From: Heterotrichella gracilis
Lineage: Eukaryota; Sar; Xanthophyceae; Tribonematales; Xanthonemataceae
Direction: 5' to 3'
Assembly: GCA_032358255.1 (NCBI GenBank)
Contig: JAULBX010018192.1
Coordinates: 1 to 64,000 of the forward strand
Length of the DNA stretch: 64,000 nucleotides
Shown: piece by piece, positions 1-13,000 of the stretch
Numbering within the stretch: the first letter of the stretch is position 1
Layout: every line of letters starts with the position of its first letter
Program-made: the position numbers and the translations under genes
Notes under the pieces: generated by a model
The model's input: the letters and a program-made list of their open reading frames with translations, nothing else
Databases searched by the model: none
Told to the model about the DNA's origin: nothing

Positions 1-2061
1 GGGGGGGGGGGGGGGGGGACGTGGGGGGGGGTCAGGGGCAACCGCAAGGGTTTGGCCACGTGCTTGAGGTGCGTGGGGCACCGGGGGTTGTGCGTTTTCC
101 AGGGCCATGCAGGGTTTGGGTTTTAATAATTAGATTTTCACGGGATGGTTGCGTATAATCGGGTGCAACCTTAGTACCACATAGGCTTTTTATCGCAAAC
201 AGGTGGTTCTGCACAAGCAACGTCAGCAAGTTTTGGAACGTCTTGTAGACAGGATTTGCCTGAGTAGCAGGATCACGCCTCCTGCGTGTTTTGCTGCCTA
301 AATTGCGCCTCAACACACTGGTTCCTTGCAGTTCTCTGTTTGCAACGGTGTGGTTGCCTCCCAGTTTGGTAGCCTTTTGAGAAGAGTGATCCCCACCGTT
401 GCCACTTTCAAGAAGGGCACGCATGCATCGCCAAGCCGCCGCTCTCTGCGGCAGTGCCTGGCGCATTGGCCCGCACATTTTACGCTAGCATTGCAAATGA
501 CCGTATTTGCAACCATGTATCAGCAGTCTGTAGCATAAGTGAGAGCGTTGCACCCTCACGTGCCATTTCCTGCCAGGCACTGCGGCTCAGGTTTTTGTAT
601 ACTGCCCAAGCGCTGTTGTATCTGCTTGTACCAAACGCAACCTGAGCCGCAGGTTGCGGGGAGGGGCACCCCATGATTGCGTGTTATTGTATTTTCGCTG
701 GGCGGCTGTGTTTGTCCACGTTGCCGTGCTGTGCTGCATGTACCAGGTGTTAATCATCAAGTGATTCTCGGGTGGCAATTGAGCGTCCTCTAGCCCTAGG
801 TCTCAGGGGTTACATAGGGGTTGTGTGAGAGGTGGGGTGCCTTGCTTGGGTCTGCGTTTTTAGCAAGCCTTCCATGGAGAAACTTAGTACCACGTGCTGT
901 GGACAGAGAAGATTGCATTATTAGTTGGGAATTCTAAACCATCATGCTTAGGACTGTTTATGGTGGAGGGCTGTGCATCACACAAGTGAGTCTAAGGCTT
1001 TTTGGCGTGATTGCATCAGCACCTTCTGGGACTGTTGTTAGCTTAGTCAGACTTGTGTGCTGACCGCCTCGGCTGTAGACGTGACAATGGCGTTCAGTAT
1101 AGCGTTGTGAAATGCCCTTAGTGCCAGTGTAAACACTCTTTGTCTGTACTGCTCTCATCAAGTCCTCTCTCAACATGGAGCTGCAATTGGAAGGCCTCCG
1201 CCACGTGGCGGATGCCTGCGCAGTAGTGCCACTGGTGTCACAGTCCGGCTGCAGGCAGCCAGATGTCACATGAAGTGTTTGTGGTGGAGGACAGTTGTGC
1301 ACTTCCATCAGCTTGCCTGCGTTCCGGACTTGACCCTGGGTGGTTGGCATGTGACCCAGAGAGGATGGGCAACAACCACCCAGTCACCACGGGTCACACT
1401 TGTTCAACTTGAAAACAAGCAACTAGCCAGGCCTGAGCGACCGCGGGAAACAACGTCGCCAAAAATATGGTTCAATTCCAGTCATTTCTGGCAAAAAGAG
1501 AGCAAATTTTCTCACCCGTTTCTTTGGTTGATAATACCGACAAGTGCCACTTTATCTGGATAAGCATGGCAAGTTTATAACCAGCAAAACATAGAGCAAA
1601 CACTGGACTTTCATATGCGTATCAAGTTGCACAGAGCATAACTTTGGCGTGCCGCAGCGCCCAGGTGTAGCCTTTGACGGTGGTGCTGGCGGTGGGGCAC
1701 AAGCATGGCTAGCAACACTCTTGTGCGTTCACAGCCCTGCACTGGGTTGTCAGGGCGATCAAGCAGGAGAATCGTTGGTTTGAGGGCCAGGCAATGCTTC
1801 GGGTCCTTTACTCAACCGGTACGTTGTTGGGTCGAGACATGCACTTGATGCCCGAGTGCAGCACAATGCAATCCAGTTCCTTCACAACCCACACCGGTAG
1901 GTCACCTCCTAGCACAGTGCCTTTCAAAGGTTAAATAGCATAGTGCATAATCTTACATCTTGTTCCAAGACGCTGTCCTGTTTACGTCTGGGACAAGCGC
2001 CAGGCTGACACCTGGTCCCATCTGACTGCAGGCTGTGCCAAGGCAGCATAACCTGAGAGCC
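1..2061. other. Contig start, no gene seen
   Basis: The first 18 bases are all G, and a second G run follows within 31 bases. This looks like a low-quality contig edge or a G-rich satellite edge. The rest has mixed composition and only short reading frames with no recognisable domain. No RNA gene or repeat array was recognised. The last few hundred bases probably contain the ispF promoter and 5' UTR. Confidence 0.5.
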
Positions 2062-3399
2062 ATGGCAGCAGCAAGGTAGGCCACAGCTACTTGGATATAT
2101 ACTGCTGGCTTTACCACCTGAAGCTGCATGTCTCAGGCATCTGGAAAATACCCTTGACAAACCTAAACCATGTGGTTGTGCCACATGCAGCCCAGTGGCC
2201 GCACCAGCAGCCAGCTCCTCAGCTGAGCGCAAGGCCCCAGTGCTCCCTTTCCGCGTGGGTCATGGGTTCGACCTGCACCGGTTGGAGGAAGGCTACCCGC
2301 TCATCATCGGTGGCATTGACATCCCTCACACCCGGGGCTGCGTGGCGCACTCAGATGGTACGTGGCAGTGCGCCAACCCAACCCAATGCTGGTCAACCAT
2401 TTGCTACAAAACTGACATGGTATTCTTGATCTACAGGTGATGTGCTGCTGCATTGTATTGTAGATGCCATCCTGGGCGCGCTGTGCATGCCTGACATTGG
2501 CCAGCTGTTCCCGGACAATGACCCAAAGTGGAAGGGTGCACGGTCAGACATCTTCATCAAGGAGGCGGTACGGTCCAACCCACGCTGCGCATTTTTAACA
2601 TCACTTGCTTGGTGTCATACATACTACGTCAGTCTGCAGGCTTGCCAGCCAATGGTCCTAGCCATGCAAACGTTGACCACAGCTTGGTCTCGCCTATTGC
2701 GCCTCCCCTGCATGCTGCCATTGCGCACTGCCGTGCACGCCAGCACCCCAGTTCCGTGCTCACATTGGCACCGCAGCTCACCCGTCAATCTTGGGGAGTC
2801 CGTAGGTGCGCCTGATGCGGGAGCGGGGTTACACGCTGGGCAACCTGGACTGCACCATCATCGCGGAGCGGCCCAAGCTGTCGCCCTTCAAGGAGCGCAT
2901 CCGGGACAATGTGTCTGAGCTGCTGGGTGCACACCCCTCAGTCATCAACATCAAGGTGGGTATGGGAGGATTGGTGTCCCATGTGGCGGTTTGGCACGCA
3001 TTGCAGTTGTGATAATGCATGCACTGTGGGTGTGGCGGAGCATGGGTTAATTTTACCATGGTATCATTGGCAGAGCTGCCTGCGCTTTGCGCACTGTGTC
3101 ACTGCGTCACTGGATATATGTACACAGAGGATATATTGTTCATGACCACCAGCATTACCAATATCTGCTGGACAGTGGCAGAGTGTCCTGTGTTGTGCAC
3201 GCTCTATGATTGTGTCAAGTGCACAGACTATTCATGGCCATCAACATTGTCGCCAGCTTCAGCAGCGCAAACCCTAAACCGTTTGCGTGCACATGTGCAG
3301 GCCAAGACCCATGAGAAGGTGGACAGCCTGGGTGAGAACCGCAGCATTGGGTGCCACTCAGTGGTCATGCTCATCCGCGAGGAGGGGGCGCAGCAATGA
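2062..3399 (+). CDS. ispF: 2-C-methyl-D-erythritol 2,4-cyclodiphosphate synthase
   Basis: This is the MEP-pathway enzyme that cyclises CDP-methylerythritol 2-phosphate to MEcPP with release of CMP, normally in the plastid stroma. Proposed exons: 2062-2075, 2191-2357, 2437-2567, 2806-2955 and 3301-3399. They join in phase to 186 residues. Visible family motifs are GHGFDLHRL (metal-binding Asp and His), [30 protein letters not shown], and near the end [15 protein letters not shown], as in plant IspF. The 14-nt first exon encodes MAAA plus a split codon. It leaves only about 26 residues before the mature domain, rich in Ala, Ser and Pro, which is short for a transit peptide, so a longer upstream start cannot be excluded. 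Intron 3 contains a CCCTAAA telomere-like word. Identity is certain; the first exon is inferred from splice phase. Confidence 0.94.
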
Positions 3400-6300
3400 C
3401 GGACCTCAGCGGGAAGAGGATGTCAACAAGATGTTGGACGAGAAATTTTGAGCTGCAATCGTTGATTTTTGTGCAGAGTCACAGTGGGTACAGAGCCACA
3501 GTGGGTGTGTTGTTGGGTCTTGACCACTGAAATCTCAATCCTGCATCGAATGGCAAACACTTTGCTGTTTTTATTCTGAACATTTTTTTGGGTTGACTGT
3601 TCTTACAATCACTCCACAGTGGGTACCATACTACCAGTGGTAGTATGTATTTGGGAATCAGATTGCGGCGATGAGCTGTTTGTTTCAATGAATCACACGG
3701 ACTGCTACGCCATGATATGGCGTTGCCACGAGAAAATAAGCTAAAAAAAGGCTCAGACTATTCAACTTGCTGTGTAACACTCCAAACACTGTCAGGTTGG
3801 AATTGGCTTCCAGCATTGCAACTTTTACCAACGGCATGAAAGCCAGATATATCAATATGGACCACAATGGCTATTTAGACAGATCCCCATCAAGAAGCAT
3901 GATGCTGCAGTGACTATCTGTCTCCCTCGGGGTAGTTTTTTTTATGATAAAGAAATTATGGAGCAGCATAATGGAATGGATAGGCAGTACGCTGTTGGGC
4001 AAAAGCCAGGCTCCTGATACCATCCGATGGCTGGAACATGGGGCACTGCCTGTGCCCTCTCCACCCTTCCAATCATGGTGTAGAGGATGGCATTTGGGTA
4101 CGGCCCACATGATGCGCCGCGTTGCCCGGCTCACCGCCTGTATGGGCTGTAGCGCTGCTTGTGCCTCTCTCTGCGTATCACCCGGTCACCTGCAAAGAGC
4201 AGCGAGTGGTCAGGACAAGGAGCCCTACTACATGACGGGGTGGCCAAGCAATTCAACCATCAACAGATCATCAAACAAGGTTTGAGGGCACAATTCAGGC
4301 AGAAGTTGTACGATACAGCAGGTGGACATCCTCCGGTCATATCCTGGCAGCGGCTGTGTAACAGGAATCAGGGGGTGATATAGACCAGTATGTATCATGT
4401 TCGCATTCCCCGCTGCAATGTGGGCTTGTAACCATAGCCAGTACATTTTCTATTTGATTTATCCGTTCACGGCAGGGATGCAATGGATGCAGAGGATGAG
4501 GCACCCCTGGTGAGATGACCGCAATGCGTGCATGCATGCAATGCTGTCTCCTCAATGTACGCCAATATGCATGCATGTGCCTCACATCCCCACTACCCCC
4601 CCAGCATGATTCTTGCCGAAAAAACTTGCAGCAATTTGTTGTAATTTATTGAGTATTAGCATGCTTGCGCTAACTGCTCAACTGGCTATTTTGCTGGAAT
4701 GTATGTTTAATCATCTTATTAAATTGTGCCTTGCTGGAATGCACATTAAATCGACTAAGTATTGATCAGCAAAATGATCACTGGTGCAGAGATTGAATAA
4801 GCAGTGCCAGGAGATGACTGGCTGGCGCAAGCGATGTAGAGCAGACAGCTAATCTAACTGTTTTACTCAACTGTCTTACTCATGTTTTCTCCCTTCATTT
4901 TTTGGCATGTGTATGCTTGCATCTAATCTGAACCTCACGTGCGCACGCTGCTGCACACACTGCAACACCGCTTTTCACGGTGCAGCAACATTCATCAAGT
5001 ACTGAGCATGGCTGACAAAATGGACACTGACGTGATCCACTGAAGTTGCAGAAAGGGAGGCGCGGCATCCCAGCCTGCTATGAAAAATGATCGAGACATC
5101 CTTGCTTCAAAAATAAACTTCATTGACCCAACTCACTGGTCACGTGCTCACTGCAATCAGGCAGTAACACATGCCGCACGATTCGATTACTCAAACCCTG
5201 ACAACAACATCGATGCACATGTAACAGGTGAGACAAAGACCAGCTACTTCCTTCATTGGACACCTAGCAATTACTGTTGCAACCAGGTGCTTGTTGTTTG
5301 CATGAAAGCACGTACACAATGGAACACTGATACTCAACCCGCAGACACATAGCCCTTGCACGGGTTGTATATCAATGTCCCATTGATGCACCAAGCTTAG
5401 ATTTTGCTCAAAAAGTGTGGATCACCAGTATCACCATATGCGTGCTCTTCCCACATGAACCAGCGACGAAAACACACCCAATTGCTACGCATTTACAATA
5501 AAAATTTGTGCATTTCCATTGCATTCAGCGCGCTGGTCCTAAAGGGAGCTTTTCAACTACTCCTGCCAAGCGTGTTATAAACAAAAACTCTTGGAAAATC
5601 ATACATCTGGACAGAAATGGCAGCCAGCAAATCCAGCGGCATGCTGAACTGACAAAATAAAACATCTACAAAACGCGCTTGCTGCACTCCATACATGACA
5701 CAAACAGTGCCATGCAGGGCCACGCGCAAGATGCACACGCCCCCTGGAACCACACCACAACCCGTCCTTAATGCATGCAGTGGGTATGAACCCTGTAGAT
5801 GCACAGCTAGGAGGAGACAGCATGCATGATGCGGGGTCACCTCACCAGAGAGCCGTTGCAGGAGTGCGGTCATGCATCTTGCGCAGGGTGGGGGTTTGTG
5901 GCAGGGGGGCAGGGTCCATCAGTGGGCCAGGCACAGATCAGGCTGGGGCTGCACAGGCTGGCTGGCCGCCACCTGGCACCGAGGGGGGCTGGCAGTAGCG
6001 GAACCTGGCATCGCACAGCAGGCAGGGCGGTTTCAGCGGGTGGTGCGGCGGGTTTAAAGGGGTGCTTGCAGGTGTTTGCAGTTACTGCAACTTGCTAGGT
6101 ACATCTTTTGGTCGCATAGGTAGATAAAAAAATGCTGAATGGATGCTTGATATATTTTTGAAGCCAGGGACAAAATTTCGGCTCGTTTGGCTCTGGCAGA
6201 CGGTCAGTTGCAATAAAGCACACACATTTTCAATGCTGGTGAATATGGTATGCTGATGGTAACAGGCCCTGCCCAGCGGCGCATGACCTACTGAGCCGCA

Positions 6301-6506
6301 ATGCCTGTACAACACTGCTTGGGTGGGGTGTGGGCTTCGCACTCCTTCCGCATGGCCACTGGGTGCCACGCCCCCCTCGCACGAGAGGGAGCATGGCAGT
6401 TTGGATTGCGGCGCGACTGGCGCATTGCGCTGGGACCTGCAGTATTGGCACCACATGCCAGGCTACCGCAGGGGTATACTACTATACTAACCGTGGGTTC
6501 GTATAG
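3400..6506. other. Long gene-free stretch between convergent genes
   Basis: About 3.1 kb lies between the end of ispF (+) and the end of the cyclin L gene (-). Reading frames are short and unrecognisable, and much of 3480-5500 is AT-leaning. GCATGC palindromes cluster here (near 4530, 4567, 5770 and 5820). A GC-rich patch at about 5820-6060 has Ala/Pro-rich frames on the minus strand but no family signature. An imperfect inverted repeat spans 6469-6520. A possible alternative last exon of cyclin L lies at 6288-6436. Confidence 0.5.
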
Positions 6507-6520
6507 TTAGTATACCCCTG
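6469..6520. repeat. Imperfect inverted repeat with a 13-nt loop
   Basis: Arms 6469-6487 and 6501-6520 are complementary except for one extra base. Each begins or ends with the CAGGGGTATAC type of sequence. The repeat sits at the 3' end of the cyclin L gene and supplies its read-through stop codon. It may be a remnant of a short foldback element or an RNA 3'-end structure. Confidence 0.7.
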
Positions 6521-8834
6521 GTAACAGCAGCAAGGTGGCAGGTGGCAGGTGGCAGGTGGCGCATGCATCGGCTGTCTCACCTTCGGGTGCAGGCGACCGG
6601 CGCCGGTCACGTTCATACTCCCTCTCGCGCTTACGGTCCCTGTCCCGGTCCTTGTCCCGGGGATGGTCCCGATCCCGATCCCGGTCCCTGGCGCGATCCC
6701 TCTCCCTGTCCCGATCCCGATCCCGGTCCCGATCGCGGTCCCGGTCGCCCCGATCCTTGTCCCTGCTGGGACCCCTGCGTGACCCCAACAGCAAATTCAA
6801 GACACCGCATCCAAAACTTAAATGCTAATGCAACATGAGCAGGTAGATACGGCACAATGACAGGGATGATGTGCAGCATTGCAGACCACAGCCACAACTC
6901 TCCCGCATGGCGCATCAGCTCTGCGTGCAGCCACAGCCATGTGCATGCCGCACCTGTCCCGCTCCTTCCTATCCCGCTCCCTGCTATACTCCTCCCTGAG
7001 GGGCCGGCTGTCCTCCCGGTCCTTGTCCCGCTGCCTGCTGCTGTCCCTGGGGCGAGCCTCGGCCCGGTCCGCCTCGGGCCGCGCACCCGCGGTGTGCAGC
7101 CGCTCCTCAGCACCCGGCCCGCGGCTTTGTCCGCCCTGCTCCCGGCTCTCAGCCTCGCCCTGGCCGCCCTGAACAAGGAACGCAACCAAAAACCCTTTAG
7201 CGTTCTTCGGCAGACCACATACACTTGAACGTGCAGCTAGCTAGAAGTGCACTGACCTCATGCACCACTGAACGGTGTATGGTCTCCTAGCAGCACACCT
7301 ACTAAAAAATGACACACCCAATTAAATAGCTCAACTGTGAACGATAGAACAACACAATATGGACAACAAGCCCTGGCGCCGATGGGTGAATTATAAGCAT
7401 TTTCCCGTGAGGCGGTTTTGAATCCCCGGGGAAGATGGTGCCGCGCTAAGAAGCTCCACATACCAGCTGTGGTGCAGAAGTCGCTGCCTCCCCCTCGCTG
7501 GCCTTGGGCTGCGCGCACGCTGGTGCGCTTGCAGCAGCCATGCCCTGTGAAGCCTCCCCATTGGCTGCCTGCGAGGGTGTGCTGACTGCGTAGGGGGACG
7601 CGGCAGGGTTGGGCTCCGGCCTGGACTGCGTGGGCTGGGGCTCCCCCGTGAGGGACACGTACTCGGCCTTGGGGAGCGAGTACAGGGAGTTGATGGAGTG
7701 GCACACCTCGCAGATGTCTGCCTTCTTCACCAAGAATACCTCCCACCAGGGCGGGTTTTCTGGGAGAGCAATCTGAGTGGCACCAAACGAAAGATGAAGT
7801 CGCAACGACCAACAGTTGGTGGTGCTGATGCATGCTTGTACGCCAAAATACATTAAGCCCATGCAAGCTATTTGTGGCACATAGCGGCGCCAATGCATGC
7901 ATATGAATATAAACTGAAGGCTCAGCGGTGTACCTTTAGTCGCCTGGCAGCCATGAACATGACCCCGCACGCCACCGTCTCTCCCTTGAAACGCACGCAC
8001 AGGTTTGTCCGTAAGCTGCACACGCAATATCAGTACAGTTAGAAGTGGCGCACACACCAAAACACAGGTTAGCACAAGCACAGCCACAGAAGGTCAGGGT
8101 AGCAGCAAGGCGCACCTGTCGTTGGCCAGGTTCCACGCCTCCTGCATCAGCTCCTTGTTGTTGCCCAGTATTTGGGTGTAGTTGAGGACGTACTTGTGCG
8201 GATGCTCAACGTGCATGATGAACCCAAAGGCCCGGAGCATGTACCGCTCAGTCTTGATGGCGTCAGCTTTCAGCTGGTCATACTTCTGCAACAGGGAAAA
8301 GCCAGGTTGATGGTCTGCGCAGTGTTCCAAAGCAGCTGCTGGTGCATCAGTAGATTTAAAGGCTTACCGATGAGTAGAGATCCAGGATCTCGTTGGGCTT
8401 CCCCTCTCGCCTCTTCTCAATTCTGTAGAAGACTGACAGCACATCCCTCATCCTCCTGGGGACCTCCTCAAGCTTGGTTGCTAGCCACGTGCAAGCAGTT
8501 GCCACACTCTGCACATAAACATAGCTCAAAGTCAGCTCCTAGTGACAGGTGATGGCTGGATCTGTTGGGGACAAGCAAGTGTGAAGCTAGTTCTGCTGAC
8601 CTTGACGTTGTATTTGACCATGGACTTCTTGCAGTAGAATCGGTGGAAGAGGACAGCTGCTGTGGCTGCCACCACTTGCGGCACAGACAGCAGAATGCTG
8701 CCTTCCTGGATGAGCTCGCAGCCATAGATGCGGAGAAGGTTCTCGGTTTCTTCAGGCACACCATCCTGGCGAGATGGCGAGTTTTGGATGTCCTCTTTAG
8801 ACAGATAGAAGTTGTCAAGAGTGGTGTAGATCAT
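6507..8834 (-). CDS. CYCL1: Cyclin L (RS-domain cyclin, CYCL1 type)
   Basis: This is a cyclin partner of CDK11/CDKG-type kinases that couples transcription to pre-mRNA splicing in nuclear speckles. Exons on the minus strand: 8834-8601, 8508-8368, 8285-8116, 8015-7934, 7772-7464, 7168-6954 and 6774-6507, about 472 residues. The start [22 protein letters not shown] matches the plant cyclin L start. The cyclin boxes include [52 protein letters not shown] and [10 protein letters not shown] Pro/Ala-rich linker follows, then a long Arg-Asp/Arg-Glu/Arg-Ser tail encoded by a CCCGAT/CCCGGT-like simple repeat. The end is uncertain: a good donor (GAAG/GTGAGA) at 6581 could splice to 6436-6288, giving a different C-terminus of 497 residues in total. 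Reading straight through ends at 6507 inside an inverted repeat. Identity is secure. Confidence 0.93.
6534..6560. repeat. 7-bp tandem repeat (GGTGGCA)
   Basis: Almost four head-to-tail copies of GGTGGCA lie just downstream of, or inside the last coding stretch of, cyclin L. This is a simple microsatellite. Confidence 0.85.
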
Positions 8835-10038
8835 GCTGCTTGCAAGGCGCAAGACCAAGCGCAGCGGTACAGAGTGCGAGCTGCAGCCTGGGCTTGCAAC
8901 TGCACAGCAATCAGGTGGAAACAAACATTGGAGCTAGCTCACACCACAACCCAGGGTCATCAGGGTGTGACTGACCTGCCCAGCCTAGCCTATTTGCAGC
9001 GGGACATCGCAAGCGCACAGATCAAGGTGCCAATAGTCGAAATCAATACTTGGGTTGGTGCCTGTCTCACCAAATACGCAGTTGAAGGTCTATCGGTTAT
9101 GCATGCATATATGGGTTGACGGCTTGCGCCACCGTTGCCGCCTACAAGAAAGAGGTGGCCAACGGTGGGAGTCCCGCGGTTGTGGTGAGCGATCTAGGTC
9201 AACCCAACAACCCTTTTTGTGAAAGGGAAGCACCGTAGCCGCTACTCTGGCATTATAAAAGCGCCAACGTGCGGGCTTGTGCTGCCTGGGACGCAGGGCA
9301 CAGTACGCTTCACTGCACATGTGTATGCATGCCGCTGGGTTTCCACAGTCCCAGGTTTTCAAGTCTGGGTACCTGCTTAACCGCAGCAAAGCGCTAAATA
9401 CCTCACTCTGTCTGTTTATAAACTACATGAACTATCGGGCGTAGTTGCAGGGGTACGGCGCGTTCAGCACTCTGTAACCGAGGTGAACCCCGCACCTATG
9501 TTGCACGGGCACCAAACTTCAGTCCAAGTGCCACGACAAAACAGCCTGATGTTGGGTTCCAGTTTGTGAAGAAGGTATGCAACGCATACATATGTGGACT
9601 TGGTGTACTGTCCCGGAAGTGGCATACGCACGTTCGGCCGCACAGTGGATGTCTAGGCTTCACAAAACTGCACCTAGATATTGGGCGTGAGAGCTCTATG
9701 AGTGGACTATGACAATAATGAACTCGCATATTCGTTGATACTGTTTGATATGTGAGTTTTAATGAGCAGACAACCCGGGGTGTGTACCTTTTTTCCTATA
9801 GATCGTGATGGCACCCTAGCTTGGTGACACCAACCCCTCAATAGGGTGCACTGAAACACTCTCAGCTGCTTGAGACACGCGTCAAATATATGCACAAGCA
9901 GGTTACAAATGCATGAAGTTAGTTGCGCGCGCGTGCCAGCTGCTTAGGATGCCTTGGAGGGACCGATGTCAGTCGGCCTAGTGAGAACAGCGATGAGCTC
10001 CTGGTTCTGGTTCTGACCAGGACATTTATTACCTCAGG
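8835..10038. other. Divergent intergenic region
   Basis: About 1.2 kb separates the starts of cyclin L (-) and the pentaspan glycoprotein gene (+). No conserved reading frame was seen. It should contain both promoters, but no defined box could be assigned. GCATGC palindromes occur near 9098 and 9320. Confidence 0.5.
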
Positions 10039-13000
10039 ATGCAGAGGTGCAAGAGGATGTGTCCTGCACTTGGGTCCAGCAACCTGCAATGGGTTGCACT
10101 GGCGGCCCTGCTGTGCTACCTGCAGCTGATACCTGCCCAAGCCAGCCCGCCACCCACCTGCCTGGTGCCAGAAATCAAGGTGCAAACCCTCATTACGCAC
10201 CTCATTTCTACACTGAAGTACAGCTTACTTGGGAACTTCCCCTGCATTTGCCTTGCCTGAGGCCTTGGCTTTTTCTGTCACAAAGTACCCTGATATTCTG
10301 TATAATTGTTGCCAACACCGGTGTGGTGCAGAGCCTCCCCATCGTGTCCCGGCCAGTCACCAATGCAGACTTCAGCCCTGACAAAGTGGAGTATTACAAA
10401 ACCAAGGTGGTCATGCGAGCCATTCCCTCGGCAGTGCTCCTGGTGCTCCCAATACTTATACTGGCGGTGTTCATCATATGGTGAGTTGCAAGTAATAACG
10501 AGAATAATGATAATTACATGATCTGACAGATCAGTTTCATGATCAGCGCGCGGTGAACTGCAGGCACAGGCAGCATCGCATGCAATACTGTATTCCCTTG
10601 GTAGCACTGCTGTATTCAGGGGTATTCAAGAGGCAGTGGGTACCGATGTTCACAAGCATCAAGTATGATGGAGAAGCAGGGGATTGCGCGGCGTGGGTAC
10701 TGCCAGAGTTAGTTATTTTGTGCGGGTATTCTGCATCCCATGTCCGCCTCCCCAGTAGACAGTTGATTGGTTCCATGATTTTCACGGGAACCATTTTGTG
10801 CTGCAGGAGGGTGTTCCGGAGCTGCTGTGTGTGCTGTGGCTGCCGCAAGGACCCCAAAGGCAAACACAGCCAACCAACCATCATTCTGAAGGGCAGGGGC
10901 ATGACAGTTATCAAAATCCTGACAGTAGCCATGTTTGCTGGGGTGTCAGCATGCAGCATCTATGGCATGTTCAAGGTCCAGCCAGACCTTGTGGACCACA
11001 CAGTGGCCACTGTGAACAATGTCAAGGTGCGTGCGCATAGATGACTTCATGCTGTGGCATGCGCACTCTGGCTTCAGATGACGATGTTGTAAACAGGAAC
11101 AGTGAGCTTTGGTCTACATGTTATGTAATGCTCTGTGCAGGGTTTTGCGAATACGCTCATCACTGCGGTGAACACCACAGTCAACCATGCTGACGGTGTG
11201 CTTACAATAATGGACGGCGTCCAAAGCGTGGTAGATAACGACATCAACTCCACAGATTTCTCCACGCAGCTCACGGTGAGTGATTGGATGTGAATTTGCT
11301 GACTGCCATTGCATATTATTGCAATGTCAATGACACCAGGACCTTACTAGCGAGCTCTAGTTTTAATCCTGTAATAATATTGCTAAAATCCAATTTAATC
11401 TGGGGATCAAATCCAATGGGGTCGCTGTGCTGCTATCTCTGTACTGCTATGACCTATTGTGACCTTTGTTTGCGTGCAGTGCATCCGACCTTGGCTGCAG
11501 AACCTAGTCAACCCTGCGGACATCAAAGCCTCCATCCAGGGCATGGATAGCCTCATGACCAACTCTTTAACACCGGCCTTGGCAAACCTGCAAACGAATC
11601 TCACACGACTACAGGTGTGCATTTCTGTTGAATTCAGGCTCAATGACTTGCATTTGTCAGCACGGCAGCTGCATACACTCATATTGCGTCATGCTTGTCA
11701 TATTTTTTCTAGTGACTTCAACCCTAAAATAAACCCAGTATAACAGTTGTAGCTACTGGCGTGTGAGTAAGTCTCCCTGAGCCTCGCTTTAGGTCTGATA
11801 TCTTGCCATCCTGTACCATCCTTGACCATGCCATGAACGCACCTTGCATGGCTTGCCAGCCAGTACTGCTTCGAAGAACTTTGTGCCATATCACAGGCGG
11901 TGCTGCCCAACGTCACAACTGCGCTGGACAACATCGTCCTGGGTCAGACCCAAATGAACAGCTTCTCAACCAAGCTCGCTAACCTGAACACTGCGTTGCA
12001 AGTCGTGCCAGCGCCTGGATCCGCAGGAGACACAGCTGGGAACCGAGCGTCGAGCACTGCGGCGCTGCGGACTGCTCTCAATGCAGTTGTGCCACTGGAC
12101 ACCTTTGTGTCGCAAGTGGATGCGCTCATCTCCAGCCTGCAGTTCATTGAGCTTTTCAGGGCCAACAGAACCATCCCCTCCACATATCAGAACGTCCTTG
12201 CGTAAGTCACATCGCATGCCTCCCATTGCATATCATCATGTATGTGCGCAAGTCACCTTATATGATTGCTATGCCATCCTTGCATTAAGCGACTTTCACA
12301 GCCACATGGTGCCTAAATTCTATCCATTTTTTGCACTGTACATGCAGCTTTTTACTCATAGATGAATCCCTTGTTGGACAGGTTGCAATCCACCACAAAC
12401 ACACTGCGCACAGTAAATTTGCCCTACCTCATCGCAACCTTGAATGATTCATCAACAAGCTACACAACTGCAAGGACATGCCTCTCAAACATACTGACCC
12501 GCGCACAACACATCAATGCCACTGTCATTCTACTTCCAAGTTCCCTCCAGGTCCTGTCCACAAATTGCTGCTGCACTGTGAACCTGTGACGCATGTATTT
12601 ATTCTTGCCATCTGTGGCAAGTCCTGGATGCAGAGCTGTCAATGCATTGAGGGGCATACAATGCTTAGAGCAAATTCTGTCAGCTAGCTAGCAACAGATG
12701 GACCTTAGTCTCAGTGAGAGCTGAGCTTGGATCACCGATTGTCACACGCTGACTGAGATTTGAATTTGCAGACACCTGTGGGCTTGATCAACGACACGAT
12801 GGTCAGCCTGGGTGGCCTGTTTGTTGATGGGTCCACCGTCAATGTCACCAGTCTGGTGGCTAACCTTCAGTCTTGGCAAGTTCAATTGGTAATGCCTGCA
12901 ACAATGGTCAGTGCCATGACCTCGCTGGGCAATGCAAACAGCACGTTGGGCGGGCTGCCACCTATGGACGATTTCATTGCCCAGCTTCAAAACGTGAAGA

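Noticed and set aside
5820-6060. GC-rich minus-strand frame near the cyclin L 3' end
   Set aside because: Only low-complexity Pro/Ala peptide, a weak acceptor and no family signal; not listed as an exon.
6535-7228. Long plus-strand frames rich in Arg-Ser opposite the cyclin L RS tail
   Set aside because: They are mirror frames of a CCCGAT-like simple repeat. The minus strand carries the conserved cyclin and the splice sites.
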